Source: Allorhizobium paknamense
GTDB taxonomy: Bacteria > Pseudomonadota > Alphaproteobacteria > Rhizobiales > Rhizobiaceae
DNA length: 64,000 bases
Direction of reading: 5' to 3'
Assembly (NCBI RefSeq): GCF_030815125.1
Contig: NZ_JAUSWH010000001.1
Coordinates: 62,001 to 126,000 of the forward strand
In this document: positions 54,411 to 63,027 of the stretch, in pieces
How positions within the stretch are numbered: position 1 is the stretch's first letter
How the letters are laid out: the number at the start of each line of letters is the position of its first letter
Program-made: the position numbers and the translations under genes
The notes under the pieces: model-generated
What the model saw: the letters and a program-made list of their open reading frames with translations, nothing else
The model's database searches: none
Told to the model about the DNA's origin: nothing

Positions 54411-55863
54411 ACCCAAACAGCATTTCCAGGAAACGCGGGCTCAACACGCTTTCCAACTCCCGCGCCACGTCATCCAGTGCGGCTTCGACGCCAGCGCGGT
54501 AATTTTCCGTGGTGTCGCTCACACCGAAGCTTCTGAGCAAGGCGGTGCGATAGGCATCATTGGCAAAGAGCCCGTGCAGGTAGGTGCCCATGATCCGCCC
54601 ATCCGCCGAACAGGCGCCGTCCGCCCTGCCCTCGATGGCAAGCGCTGGCCGGTCGCAATCCGGCCCGGTGGTCAGGCCGAGGTGAATTTCATAGCCGGTC
54701 AGGTCCACATCGAACTCCAGCGAATGCGCCTGACTGTTGCGCACCGTCTTTTCCGGAGCCATTTCCGTTTCGACATCCAGCAGCCCAAGGCCCGCCACCA
54801 TGCGCGGCGCGCCTTCCAGCCCCAGCGGATCGGCCACGGTGCGGCCCAGCATCTGATAGCCGCCGCAAATGCCGATGATGCGCCCGCCGCGGCGCAAATG
54901 CAGGGCAAGATCCTGATCCCAGCCCTGGGCGCGCAAATCCTCCAGATCGCCAATGGTGGATTTCGACCCGGGCAGGATGACCAACGCGGCATCCGATGGC
55001 AGCCGTTCGCCGGGGCGCACATAGTGAAGCTCCACGGCAGGTTCGGCAGCCAGCGGATCGAAATCATCGAAATTGGCGATGCGGGAAAGAACCGGCACGG
55101 CAATCTTCAGCGCGCCCTCCCTCTGCCGCGTCAACCGCTCCAGCGCCACCGAATCCTCCGAGGGCAACCGCGCCGCAGCCTTTAGCCACGGCACGATGCC
55201 GAAACAGGGCCAATCGGTATGCGCCTCGATGGCGGTAATCCCATCGGCAAACAAGGATTGGTCGCCGCGAAACTTGTTGATCAGATAGCCCTGCACCATG
55301 CGCCGGTCTTCCTCCGGCAGCACTTTATGGGTGCCGACAAGCGAGGCAATGACGCCGCCGCGATCAATATCCCCCACCAGCACCACCGGCACATCGGCGC
55401 GGGTCGCAAAGCCCATATTGGCAATGTCACCGGCGCGCAGGTTGATTTCGGCGGGAGAGCCAGCCCCTTCGACGATGACAAGATCCGCCCCCCGGCTGAC
55501 CTCCTCGAAGCTTTCCAGAACCGAGGCCAGCAATTGCGGTTTCAGCCGCTGGTAATCCCGCCCGGCCGCCTGACCGAAGACCCGGCCCTGCACGACGATC
55601 TGGCTTCCGGTCTCGGTTTGCGGCTTCAAAAGTACGGGATTCATGTGCACCGAAGAAGGCACCTGACAGGCCAGCGCCTGCAGCCACTGCGCCCGGCCAA
55701 TTTCGCCGCCGTCATCGGTGACGGCGGCATTATTGGACATGTTCTGCGGTTTGAATGGCCTGACGGAAAGCCCCTTAAGACGCGCCAGACGGCAAAGACC
55801 GGCGACCAGAACTGTCTTTCCGACATCCGATCCCGTTCCCTGCAACATCACCTTGCGCGCCAT
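54409..55863 (-). CDS. cobQ: Cobyric acid synthase
   Basis: A 484-residue glutamine-dependent amidotransferase that amidates four side chains of adenosylcobyrinic diamide. N-terminal DethioBiotin-synthetase-like ATP domain MLQGTGSDVGKTVLVAGLCR, RPFKPQNMSNNAAVT, and C-terminal GATase with IIGICGGYQMLG (nucleophile C in GICGGY) and a His in TYLHGLFAND. Length is normal. It stands alone, apart from cbiD-cobK 17 kb away. No cobalamin riboswitch was seen before it. Confidence 0.95.
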   Translation of the reverse strand: MARKVMLQGTGSDVGKTVLVAGLCRLARLKGLSVRPFKPQNMSNNAAVTDDGGEIGRAQWLQALACQVPSSVHMNPVLLKPQTETGSQIVVQGRVFGQAAGRDYQRLKPQLLASVLESFEEVSRGADLVIVEGAGSPAEINLRAGDIANMGFATRADVPVVLVGDIDRGGVIASLVGTHKVLPEEDRRMVQGYLINKFRGDQSLFADGITAIEAHTDWPCFGIVPWLKAAARLPSEDSVALERLTRQREGALKIAVPVLSRIANFDDFDPLAAEPAVELHYVRPGERLPSDAALVILPGSKSTIGDLEDLRAQGWDQDLALHLRRGGRIIGICGGYQMLGRTVADPLGLEGAPRMVAGLGLLDVETEMAPEKTVRNSQAHSLEFDVDLTGYEIHLGLTTGPDCDRPALAIEGRADGACSADGRIMGTYLHGLFANDAYRTALLRSFGVSDTTENYRAGVEAALDDVARELESVLSPRFLEMLFG

Positions 55864-56311
55864 ACCGTATCCCTTGTGAGTCTGCTTTAGAAAATCCTTC
55901 CCTTCCCATGGAACAGGGAAGAAGAAGAAGCGTTACATGATTGGGGAGTTATAATGGCCAGGGACGGGAGCGCAATGCCGAGGGGACCATACCACCAGAG
56001 TTTCAACCGCCTGGAAACCCGGCAAAATTACCGGCCAATTCTTTTACGTGCCCGCCCCACGCATAGCTCATTTGCGACATATTGTTCAAAAAATTTCCAC
56101 AAAGAGGTTGATCTTCCGACGAAATTCCGTAGGTTCCCGGCGTCGCAAAGAGAAAAATATTTCCCGCCCGTTCCTTTCTCATCCGCAAGGAGCACCTGCT
56201 CCTTCCATTGTTTCGGGCAAAGTTTGCAGCCGGTTTGCAACCTGATCCGCGCGTGCGGAAACCGGCTCGGGGTCCAGAAGGGCACACATTCAAAAAGGGG
56301 TATAGACCGAT
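55864..56311. other. 448-base gap between divergent cobQ and the ABC transporter
   Basis: No gene, tRNA or clear repeat was found. It must hold both promoters. Before the ABC gene start there is GGGG six to fourteen bases upstream (AAAAAGGGGTATAGACCGAT). There is no B12 box for cobQ. Confidence 0.6.
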
Positions 56312-57310
56312 ATGAAAAACCTGTTCCTTTCCACCATTCTCGCCGCCGGGGTCTATGGACTTGCAGGCTCGGCGCAGGCAGCGGAATGCGGTGACGTTTC
56401 CATAGCGGAAATGAACTGGGCCTCGGCGGGCGTGGCCGCCTATGTCGACAAGTTCATCCTGCAGGAAGGCTATGGCTGCGATGTGAACATGGTCACCGGC
56501 GATACCATGCCGACCTTCACCTCGATGAACGAGAAGGGCGAGCCGGATCTGGCGCCGGAACTTTGGGTCAACACCATTCAGAAACCGCTGGCCGATGCCG
56601 TTTCGGAAGGTCGCCTGATCAAGGCGGCGGCGATCCTCAAGGATGGCGGTGTCGAAGGCTGGTGGATCCCGAAATTCGTGGCCGATGCCCATCCGGATAT
56701 CAAGACGGTGGAAGACGCCCTCAAGCACCCGGAACTCTTCCCGGCGCCGGAAGATCCCTCCAAGGGCGCAGTCATGAACTGCCCCTCTGGCTGGGCCTGC
56801 CAGATCACCACCAACAATCTCTACAAGGCGCTGAAAGCCTCGGACAAGGGCTTTACGCTGGTCGATAGCGGTTCGGCTGCGGCTCTGGACGGCTCCATTG
56901 CCAATGCTTTCGAGAAGAAGGCAGGCTGGCTTGGCTATTATTGGGCGCCGACGCCGGTGATTGGCAAATATGAAATGGTCAAGCTCAGCATGCCGGTCGC
57001 CTTCGACAAGGCCGAGTGGGACCGCTGCACCTCGGTGGCCGATTGCACCGATCCCAAGGTCAACGACTATCCGGTCACCGATGTCTATACGGTCGTCACG
57101 AAGAAATTCGCCGAAAAGGCGGGCGTTGCCATGGATTACGTCAAGCAGCGCCAGTGGGATAACGAAACCATCGGCAAGGTACTGGCCTGGATGAGCGAAA
57201 ACCAGGCCGATAACGAGGAAGCCGCCGAATATTTCCTGAAGACCTACCCGGACGTCTGGACCAAATGGGTCTCGCCCGAGGTGGCGGAGAAGGTCAAGGC
57301 GGAGCTTTAA
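56312..57310 (+). CDS. Glycine betaine/choline-type ABC transporter, substrate-binding protein
   Basis: A 332-residue periplasmic protein of the OpuAC/ProX family, with signal peptide cleaved after AQA. Family features are EMNWASAGVAAYVDKFILQ, SNAELAP-like DLAPELWVNT, CPSGWACQITTNNLYKAL, GWLGYYWAPTPVIGKYEMV (aromatic cage) and VNDYPVTDVYTVVTKKFA. It binds a quaternary amine such as glycine betaine, proline betaine or choline; which one cannot be settled. It leads a three-gene operon, with an intercistronic hairpin after it. Confidence 0.9.
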   Translation: MKNLFLSTILAAGVYGLAGSAQAAECGDVSIAEMNWASAGVAAYVDKFILQEGYGCDVNMVTGDTMPTFTSMNEKGEPDLAPELWVNTIQKPLADAVSEGRLIKAAAILKDGGVEGWWIPKFVADAHPDIKTVEDALKHPELFPAPEDPSKGAVMNCPSGWACQITTNNLYKALKASDKGFTLVDSGSAAALDGSIANAFEKKAGWLGYYWAPTPVIGKYEMVKLSMPVAFDKAEWDRCTSVADCTDPKVNDYPVTDVYTVVTKKFAEKAGVAMDYVKQRQWDNETIGKVLAWMSENQADNEEAAEYFLKTYPDVWTKWVSPEVAEKVKAEL

Positions 57311-57394
57311 TCAGAGGCGAATCCGGACGATAGAGTCCACATTCGACGCCCTGCCCTGACCGACAACCGGTCACGGACCTCCGAACAAATTCGG

Positions 57395-57418
57395 ATCTGC
57401 GCCCATCCCGGCGCAGAT
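57395..57418 (+). other. Intercistronic hairpin between binding protein and permease
   Basis: ATCTGCGCC-CATCCC-GGCGCAGAT is a perfect nine-pair stem in the 184-base gap. It is not followed by a U-run. Such stems protect upstream mRNA and raise binding-protein level over the permease. Confidence 0.55.
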
Positions 57419-57494
57419 AAGGGTTCCTGTTTTTCAAAATATCCGGGTGGCGCCATCATCGCCCAGCCGGAGCACCTCAGAGAAAGGAATGCAT

Positions 57495-58409
57495 ATGGCT
57501 TCTGCACTCTGCACTTTTCTGCCGCATGCACTCTGCCGCTTTCCGGAAATCGATAGCGGCATCATGCGCAGCTTCCGCCAGACGGTGGACAACGGTTTCA
57601 AAAGCTTCGTCCGCTCTTATGGCGATATACTCGATACGCTGACCCGACCACTGCAATGGTTTTTGAACTGGCTGCAGCATCTCTTTACCGACAGCCCCTG
57701 GTTTCTGGTGATCCTGGCCTTTGCGCTGATCGTGCTGGCCCTGAGCCGCAATGTGAAAATTGCGCTGGGCACGGCGGCAGCGCTTTTGATGATCGGCTTT
57801 GTCGGTCTCTGGGAAGACACCATGGTGACACTGGCCATGGTGACCGTTTGCACGCTTTGCGCCGTCGTCATCGGCATTCCGCTCGGCATCTGGATGGGGC
57901 GTTCCGACCGGGCACAGACGGTGTTCAACCCGGTGCTGGACGTGATGCAGACCATGCCGAGCTTCGTCTATCTCATTCCGGTGGTGATGATTTTCGGCAT
58001 CGGCAAGGTGCCGGGGCTGATTGCCGTGGTGATTTATGCCGTCGCACCGATTATCCGTCTCACCAATCTCGGGATCCGGCTGGTGGACAGGGAAGCGCTG
58101 GAAGCGGCGGATGCCTTTGGCTCCTCGTCCACCCAGAAGCTTTTCAATGTGCAATTGCCGCTGGCACTGCCCAATATCATGGCCGGCATCAACCAGACGA
58201 TCATGATGTCGCTGGCCATGGTGGTCGTCGCTTCGATGATTGGCGTGGGCGGTCTGGGCAAGAACGTGTTGCAGGCGATTACCAACCAGTTCTTCACGGT
58301 GGGCTTCCTCAACGGGTTTGCGCTCGTCGCCATCGCCATCATTTTCGACCGCGCCAGCCAGGCCTATGGCCGCCGTCTGCAGAAGCATACGGAGGTGGTG
58401 CATGGATGA
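57495..58409 (+). CDS. Glycine betaine/choline-type ABC transporter, permease
   Basis: A 304-residue inner-membrane protein of the ProW/OpuAB type with about six helices. MASALCTFLPHALCRF at the start, then VVIGIPLGIWMGRSDRAQ and the EAA loop (DREALEAADAFGSSSTQKLFNVQLPLALPNIMAGI in parts), with SMIGVGGLGKNVLQAI. The ATG at 57495 follows AGAAAGGA. It follows the binding-protein gene after 184 bases and precedes the ATPase gene by 54 bases. Confidence 0.92.
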   Translation: MASALCTFLPHALCRFPEIDSGIMRSFRQTVDNGFKSFVRSYGDILDTLTRPLQWFLNWLQHLFTDSPWFLVILAFALIVLALSRNVKIALGTAAALLMIGFVGLWEDTMVTLAMVTVCTLCAVVIGIPLGIWMGRSDRAQTVFNPVLDVMQTMPSFVYLIPVVMIFGIGKVPGLIAVVIYAVAPIIRLTNLGIRLVDREALEAADAFGSSSTQKLFNVQLPLALPNIMAGINQTIMMSLAMVVVASMIGVGGLGKNVLQAITNQFFTVGFLNGFALVAIAIIFDRASQAYGRRLQKHTEVVHG

Positions 58410-58463
58410 TTGCCTTGCTGCACACCTTCACCCGATCCTTTCAACCCGGCGCGGAGAAACGGC

Positions 58464-59531
58464 ATGAACAAGACTGAAAACCGCTCGAGCCAGGGCATTG
58501 AAATCCGCAATCTCTACAAGATCTTCGGTCCACAGGCGGACCGGCATCTGGAGGCGGCGAAAAACGGCATCGGCAAGACCGAGCTCAATCGTGATACCGG
58601 CCATGTCATCGGCCTGCGCGATATCAACATCTCCATGCCCGGCGGGGAAATCACCGTGGTCATGGGCCTTTCCGGCTCGGGCAAATCGACGCTCATCCGC
58701 CACATCAATCGCCTGATCGAGCCGACGGCGGGTGAGGTGCTCTATGACGGCGACGATGTCTGCCGCATGACGCCTTCGGCGCTCAGAGACTTCCGCCGCC
58801 GCAAGACGGCGATGGTGTTCCAGAAGTTCGGCCTTCTGCCCCACCGTACCGTTATGGAAAACGCCGTTTACGGCCTGGACATCCAGCGCGTGCCGCGCAG
58901 TGAAAGTGTGAAGACGGGCCGCTACTGGCTGGAACGCGTTGGCCTGAACGGCTATGAGGACCACTATCCCAACCAGCTTTCCGGCGGCATGCAGCAGCGT
59001 GTCGGGCTGGCGCGGGCGCTGGCCAATGATGCCGATATCCTGCTGATGGACGAGGCCTATTCAGCACTGGACCCGCTGATCCGCGTCGATATGCAGACCA
59101 TGCTGCTGGACCTTCAGGACGAATTGAAGAAGACCGTGGTCTTCATCACCCATGACCTGGATGAAGCGCTGCGGCTGGGTGACAAGATCGTCATTCTTCG
59201 CGATGGCGAAGTGGTGCAGCAGGGCAGCGGTCAGGACATCGTGCTGAACCCCGCCAATGATTACATTTCCGCCTTCGTACGCGAGGTCAATCGAGGCCGG
59301 GTGATCCGCATTTCCACCATCATGAGCCAACCGCGCACGCTCTCCTCCCATCTCAAGCTGAGGGGCGCAACGACGCTGGAAACCGCTGCCAGAGCCATGG
59401 TGGAAAGCGAAGTGAGCGCCGCCCACGTAACCGACAAGACCGGAAAAATCATCGGCACCATCGATCTTTCCGGCATCGTCGGCGCCATGGTCAACAGGAC
59501 CGCGCCGCCCATGGCGCTTGCGGCTGAATAA
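58464..59531 (+). CDS. Glycine betaine/choline-type ABC transporter, ATP-binding protein
   Basis: A 355-residue ATPase of the ProV/OpuAA type. N-terminal IEIRNLYKIFGPQADRHLEAA is the family's pre-Walker extension. Walker [20 protein letters not shown], signature QLSGGMQQRVGLARALA, Walker B ILLMDEAYSALDPLIR, H-loop FITHDLDEALRLG. The C-terminal ~100 residues contain CBS-like repeats (MSQPRTLSSHLK, AAHVTDKTGKIIGTIDLSG) that sense ionic strength in OpuA. A family 1 repeat follows. Confidence 0.93.
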   Translation: MNKTENRSSQGIEIRNLYKIFGPQADRHLEAAKNGIGKTELNRDTGHVIGLRDINISMPGGEITVVMGLSGSGKSTLIRHINRLIEPTAGEVLYDGDDVCRMTPSALRDFRRRKTAMVFQKFGLLPHRTVMENAVYGLDIQRVPRSESVKTGRYWLERVGLNGYEDHYPNQLSGGMQQRVGLARALANDADILLMDEAYSALDPLIRVDMQTMLLDLQDELKKTVVFITHDLDEALRLGDKIVILRDGEVVQQGSGQDIVLNPANDYISAFVREVNRGRVIRISTIMSQPRTLSSHLKLRGATTLETAARAMVESEVSAAHVTDKTGKIIGTIDLSGIVGAMVNRTAPPMALAAE

Positions 59532-59539
59532 AACCGGAC

Positions 59540-59630
59540 CTACGAAAAATCATTGAAAATGACAGTTCGTATTCCATTTCCGCATATCTCAAGGCGAAGA
59601 TGCGGATGCATCTTTGCCTTGAGATAATAT
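59540..59630. repeat. Intergenic repeat, family 1, copy with two modules
   Basis: TACGAAAAATCATTG..AATGACAGTTCGTA then a fused module ATATCTCAAGGCGAAGATGC / GCATCTTTGCCTTGAGATAATAT, a nearly perfect 20-bp stem. It lies between the convergent ABC ATPase and the unknown gene at 59638. Confidence 0.8.
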
Positions 59631-59637
59631 GTTTCGT

Positions 59638-60657
59638 TCAGGTGCCGGAAACGGCAGCCTGAACGAAAGCCACGTAGCGGTCCTTGAGGCCGGGCATGGC
59701 GCGATCGGCCATCACCATGCCGATCTGGAAGCGGTTGAAATTGTCGGCCTCCTCCAATGCCATCTGCGCCATATCGATGATCGAGCTGTCATAGGCTTCG
59801 GCATTGTCAGCGACATCGCGGATGAAAGCGCCGAGAAACAGATTGGAAATATCGGTGCCCAGCCGCTGCCGCTCGTCAATGGAAAGCGGCGAGCCTGCCT
59901 TGTTCACCAGAATAAAGAGATCGAGATAGCGGAACAGGTTTCGATAGCGGGCCGCCTGCTCCGGCAGCCCCGCTGCTTCGAACTGCTGGCGGCGGGACGC
60001 TTCGATATCAGGCGCACTTGCCCAGCCATCGGCAGCACGATGATAGACGATGGAGCGATCCTCAGCCATTTTCGCCGAAGCAATCAACGCCAGCGAAAGC
60101 GCCGGCAAGGCGTAGGCGCCCCTGGTGGGGTGCATGCGGTGGAACAGATCGAGCGCCGCGATCAGCGGCTCTCGCCGCCAGATGGCATGAAGGCCCGGAT
60201 GACCGGGCGGCAGCGCTCCGGCATAGGCTGCAAGCCGCTCGCCCGGCGCGGCCTGATTAAGAACAATCGAGAGCCTTGCAGGGTTCTCACCCGCCCCGAT
60301 GACCTCTTCCAGCATTGGGAGGACGCCGATATGGTCGAAAGGCAGGTCTTCAAGATCGAAGGGCATGGCTGTGGGATCGGCTGACAGGCGATCACCATCG
60401 GTAGCGATGAAGACGAATGGCGTCTCGGCAGCCTGCGCTGCGGCAAGAAGTGCGCCGCTCAGTGTATCGCCGGACAGGGTCCGAACCCGGCCCTCGCCCT
60501 TTTCCTGCGCATAGGCCGCCTTTTGCGGATCGCCCGCCAGATCGGCCAGCACCAGCAACGCATCCCGCGCGGCTGCGAAGGCCAGCGCCTGATCGATGGA
60601 TGGATGTGCTGCGGTAAAATCGCGGGGGCTGATCAGGCAGACGGTCAGTTGCGGCAT
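59638..60657 (-). CDS. Unknown protein divergent from a GT41 gene
   Basis: A 339-residue cytoplasmic protein I do not recognise. The start LTVCLISPRDFTAAHPS, an alternating strand-helix pattern through residue ~115 and ETPFVFIATDGDRLSADPTAM recall a GT-A nucleotide-sugar-binding fold (a D-G-D near the strand end), but this is weak. The second half is helical. GGAGACC lies before the ATG at 60657; a TTG at 60675 would add six residues. It is divergent from the GT41 gene at 60873, so a role in the same process is plausible but not shown. Confidence 0.6.
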   Translation of the reverse strand: MPQLTVCLISPRDFTAAHPSIDQALAFAAARDALLVLADLAGDPQKAAYAQEKGEGRVRTLSGDTLSGALLAAAQAAETPFVFIATDGDRLSADPTAMPFDLEDLPFDHIGVLPMLEEVIGAGENPARLSIVLNQAAPGERLAAYAGALPPGHPGLHAIWRREPLIAALDLFHRMHPTRGAYALPALSLALIASAKMAEDRSIVYHRAADGWASAPDIEASRRQQFEAAGLPEQAARYRNLFRYLDLFILVNKAGSPLSIDERQRLGTDISNLFLGAFIRDVADNAEAYDSSIIDMAQMALEEADNFNRFQIGMVMADRAMPGLKDRYVAFVQAAVSGT

Positions 60658-60872
60658 GAGGTCTCCAACAGGCAATCATCAAAACAGTAGGAACCGGTTT
60701 TCCGCATGTCCAGAGAACGTATTTAAGCAAGATGCGAAGGCAAGTGATTCCGTTTATTCGCCCAGACTTTGCTGTGAGACCAACAAAGTCAACCAAGGGC
60801 AGAAGGGGAGCGCAAGGCTCGCGCCAGCGCCAGCACCACAAATGGCCCCGACAGCAGGGGAATCGAGACGAA

Positions 60873-62621
60873 ATGTCCAAGGTGATCGCGCAGGCCGCGG
60901 AACTCTATCGCAGCAACCGGCATGCAGAAGCGGCAAACCTTCTTCTGGCCGAGGACGCTGCCACCCCTCTTTCCTTGCAGGCACTTCTGCTTCTGGCGCA
61001 ATCCAAGACCAAGCTTGGCGAAGCGGAAGCGGCGGCCCATCTCTTTGCGCGCGCAGCCGATGACCCGCAAGCGGATCGCAAGCTGATGCTGTCCCTGGCC
61101 CTCTCGCTGATGCTGAAGGCCGACCGCGCCCGCGATGCCTTCGATTACGCCAAGGCTCTGCTGGCGCTCGATCCGCAGAATGCTGACGCGGCAGCTGTCT
61201 ATCGCCATTGCCTGCATCGCCGGCTGGATGTGGATGAGGCGCGCGTCTCCAATGCCAGCCTTCGCGCCGCCCTTGCGGCGGGCGATGCCTTTGCCGCAGC
61301 CATCGAAAACCCGCTTGAAAACCTCTACTGGTGCGGAGACGAAGCTCTCAATCGCGCCGTCACCCGCATGCAGGGCGGCAAGCCCTATCGTGAAGAAGAC
61401 CGGCTGAGACGCCGCGCCAGACCGCATGTCTTCGGCGCACGGCCCCGCGTCGGCTATCTTTCCAACGATCTTTCCGATTGCCACGCGACGATCCAACTGC
61501 TTCAGGGTGTTCTGGATTTTCACGATCCCGAGGCGATCGATTTTACGCTGTTCTGCTATACGCCACAGGCATTGAAACGGGCTGACCAGGGCTTTCGCCA
61601 GCGCCATGCCGGGCGGATCGTTGATCTCAAGGATCTTTCCACCGAAGACGCGCATCGGCTGATCAGGGCGCAGGGGGTGGATATTCTTGTCGATCTCAAA
61701 GGCCATACCGGTGGCGCCTGGATCGATCTGGTCAATAGCGGTCCGGCACCGATTCAGGTGGCTTATCTCGGCTTTCCCGGTTCGGCGCGGGGCATTGATT
61801 GCGACTATATTCTCTCGGATGCCGTCGTCACGCCCCCCTCAAGCAGGCCTTATTATCATGAGGCTTTCTGTCTTTTGCCGGAAAGCTATCAGCCCAACGA
61901 TATGGTGTATCGCCCCCTGCCACCGCCCCTCAGCCGCGCTGCGCTGGGATTGCCGGAAGACCGTCTGGTGTTTTCCTCCGTCAACACCATCCGCAAGATC
62001 ACCCCGGAAACCTTCGACCTGTGGATGCGGGTGCTGAAGGCGGTGCCGGACAGTCTGCTTTACCTTCTGGGCGGCGATGATGGCGCGAATGCCCGGTTTC
62101 TGGGCGCCGTGTCCAGAGCTGGCGTCGATACGAGCCGGATCGTCTTCAGACCGACACTGTCCCATCTCGATCATCTCGCCGCGCTGCCCGCCTCCGATCT
62201 GGCCTTGGACACCTTCCCCTGTAGTGGCCACACGACAACCTCGGAGCAGCTCTGGATGGGCCTGCCGGTTCTGACCAGACAGGGCAGCAATTTTGCCTCG
62301 CGCGTTTCCGAAAGCCTGCTCCGCGCCGTGGGCCTACCCGAACTGGTGGCGCACGACGAGGAAAATTTCGTCGCCCGTGCCGTTCAGCTGGCGCAGAACG
62401 GGCAAAAGCGGCTGGAGATTCGCGAAAAGCTGCGCCGCAACCGGCGACTCATGCCGCTGTTCGATAGCGAACGCATGGCCCGGCACCTGGAAAAAGCGTT
62501 CTCCATGATGATCGAACGCGCCCGCCAGGGCCTGGAACCCGCCGACTTTGCCGTGCCTGCCGAGCCGCCGCGCAGCACGCCCTTTTCCATTGGCGAAAGG
62601 GCAAGCCCGGCTCAAGCTTAG
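60873..62621 (+). CDS. GT41-family (O-GlcNAc transferase-like) glycosyltransferase, paralogue B
   Basis: A 582-residue protein. The N-terminal ~190 residues are TPR-like (ELYRSNRHAEAANLLLAEDAA, FDYAKALLALDPQNADAAAVYRHC). The catalytic part has GYLSNDLSDCHATIQLL, DLKGHTGGAWIDLVNSG, VAYLGFPGSARGIDCDYILSD, LPESYQPND, VNTIRKITPETFDLW (K842-type lysine), DTFPCSGHTTTSEQLWMGLPV and SNFASRVSESLLRAVGL. All the UDP and catalytic-region landmarks are present. The ATG at 60873 is chosen; a longer open frame reaches 60732. It heads a plus-strand run with the two genes that follow. Confidence 0.87.
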   Translation: MSKVIAQAAELYRSNRHAEAANLLLAEDAATPLSLQALLLLAQSKTKLGEAEAAAHLFARAADDPQADRKLMLSLALSLMLKADRARDAFDYAKALLALDPQNADAAAVYRHCLHRRLDVDEARVSNASLRAALAAGDAFAAAIENPLENLYWCGDEALNRAVTRMQGGKPYREEDRLRRRARPHVFGARPRVGYLSNDLSDCHATIQLLQGVLDFHDPEAIDFTLFCYTPQALKRADQGFRQRHAGRIVDLKDLSTEDAHRLIRAQGVDILVDLKGHTGGAWIDLVNSGPAPIQVAYLGFPGSARGIDCDYILSDAVVTPPSSRPYYHEAFCLLPESYQPNDMVYRPLPPPLSRAALGLPEDRLVFSSVNTIRKITPETFDLWMRVLKAVPDSLLYLLGGDDGANARFLGAVSRAGVDTSRIVFRPTLSHLDHLAALPASDLALDTFPCSGHTTTSEQLWMGLPVLTRQGSNFASRVSESLLRAVGLPELVAHDEENFVARAVQLAQNGQKRLEIREKLRRNRRLMPLFDSERMARHLEKAFSMMIERARQGLEPADFAVPAEPPRSTPFSIGERASPAQA

Positions 62622-62672
62622 CGGCCTTAGTTGGTTTCCTACATCCAATATCTGCCTATTATGAGAGCATCC

Positions 62673-63020
62673 ATGTCGTCATCGCCCTTTCCCGATCGCC
62701 AGACCGTCGCCGATAAGCTTGCCGCTCTTGGCGAAGCCGATCAGTCCTTCCTGAAGCTGCTTTTCGAGAATCCGCAGCAGGATGAAGCCCTGGCCGAAGG
62801 CGTTTTCGCCTATCTCGATGCGGCTGCGAAATCGCGTTTCCTGAACTCGCTGAAACTGGAACGGTGCGGCGAGTGGCTGGGCAACGAGGCCCCGGGCCGG
62901 GTGCAGGTAAGGCTGATGGAAATTGCCAAATCCAGCCAGGAACCGGCCTATCAGGCCTTTCAGCAGGGGCTGAAACGCTCCGGCGGCCTGGAACGCGCCT
63001 ATCCCAAGGCAAAGGTATAG
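62673..63020 (+). CDS. Small unknown protein between two GT41 genes
   Basis: A protein of about 115 residues I do not recognise, without a signal peptide, mostly helical (DRQTVADKLAALGEADQSF, VFAYLDAAAKSRFLNSLKL, AYQAFQQGLKRSGGLERAY). ATG at 62673 is taken; ATG at 62661 adds four residues. It lies 51 bases after paralogue B and seven bases before paralogue C, so it is translated within the GT41 operon and may serve its function. Confidence 0.6.
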   Translation: MSSSPFPDRQTVADKLAALGEADQSFLKLLFENPQQDEALAEGVFAYLDAAAKSRFLNSLKLERCGEWLGNEAPGRVQVRLMEIAKSSQEPAYQAFQQGLKRSGGLERAYPKAKV

Positions 63021-63027
63021 GAAGCCG

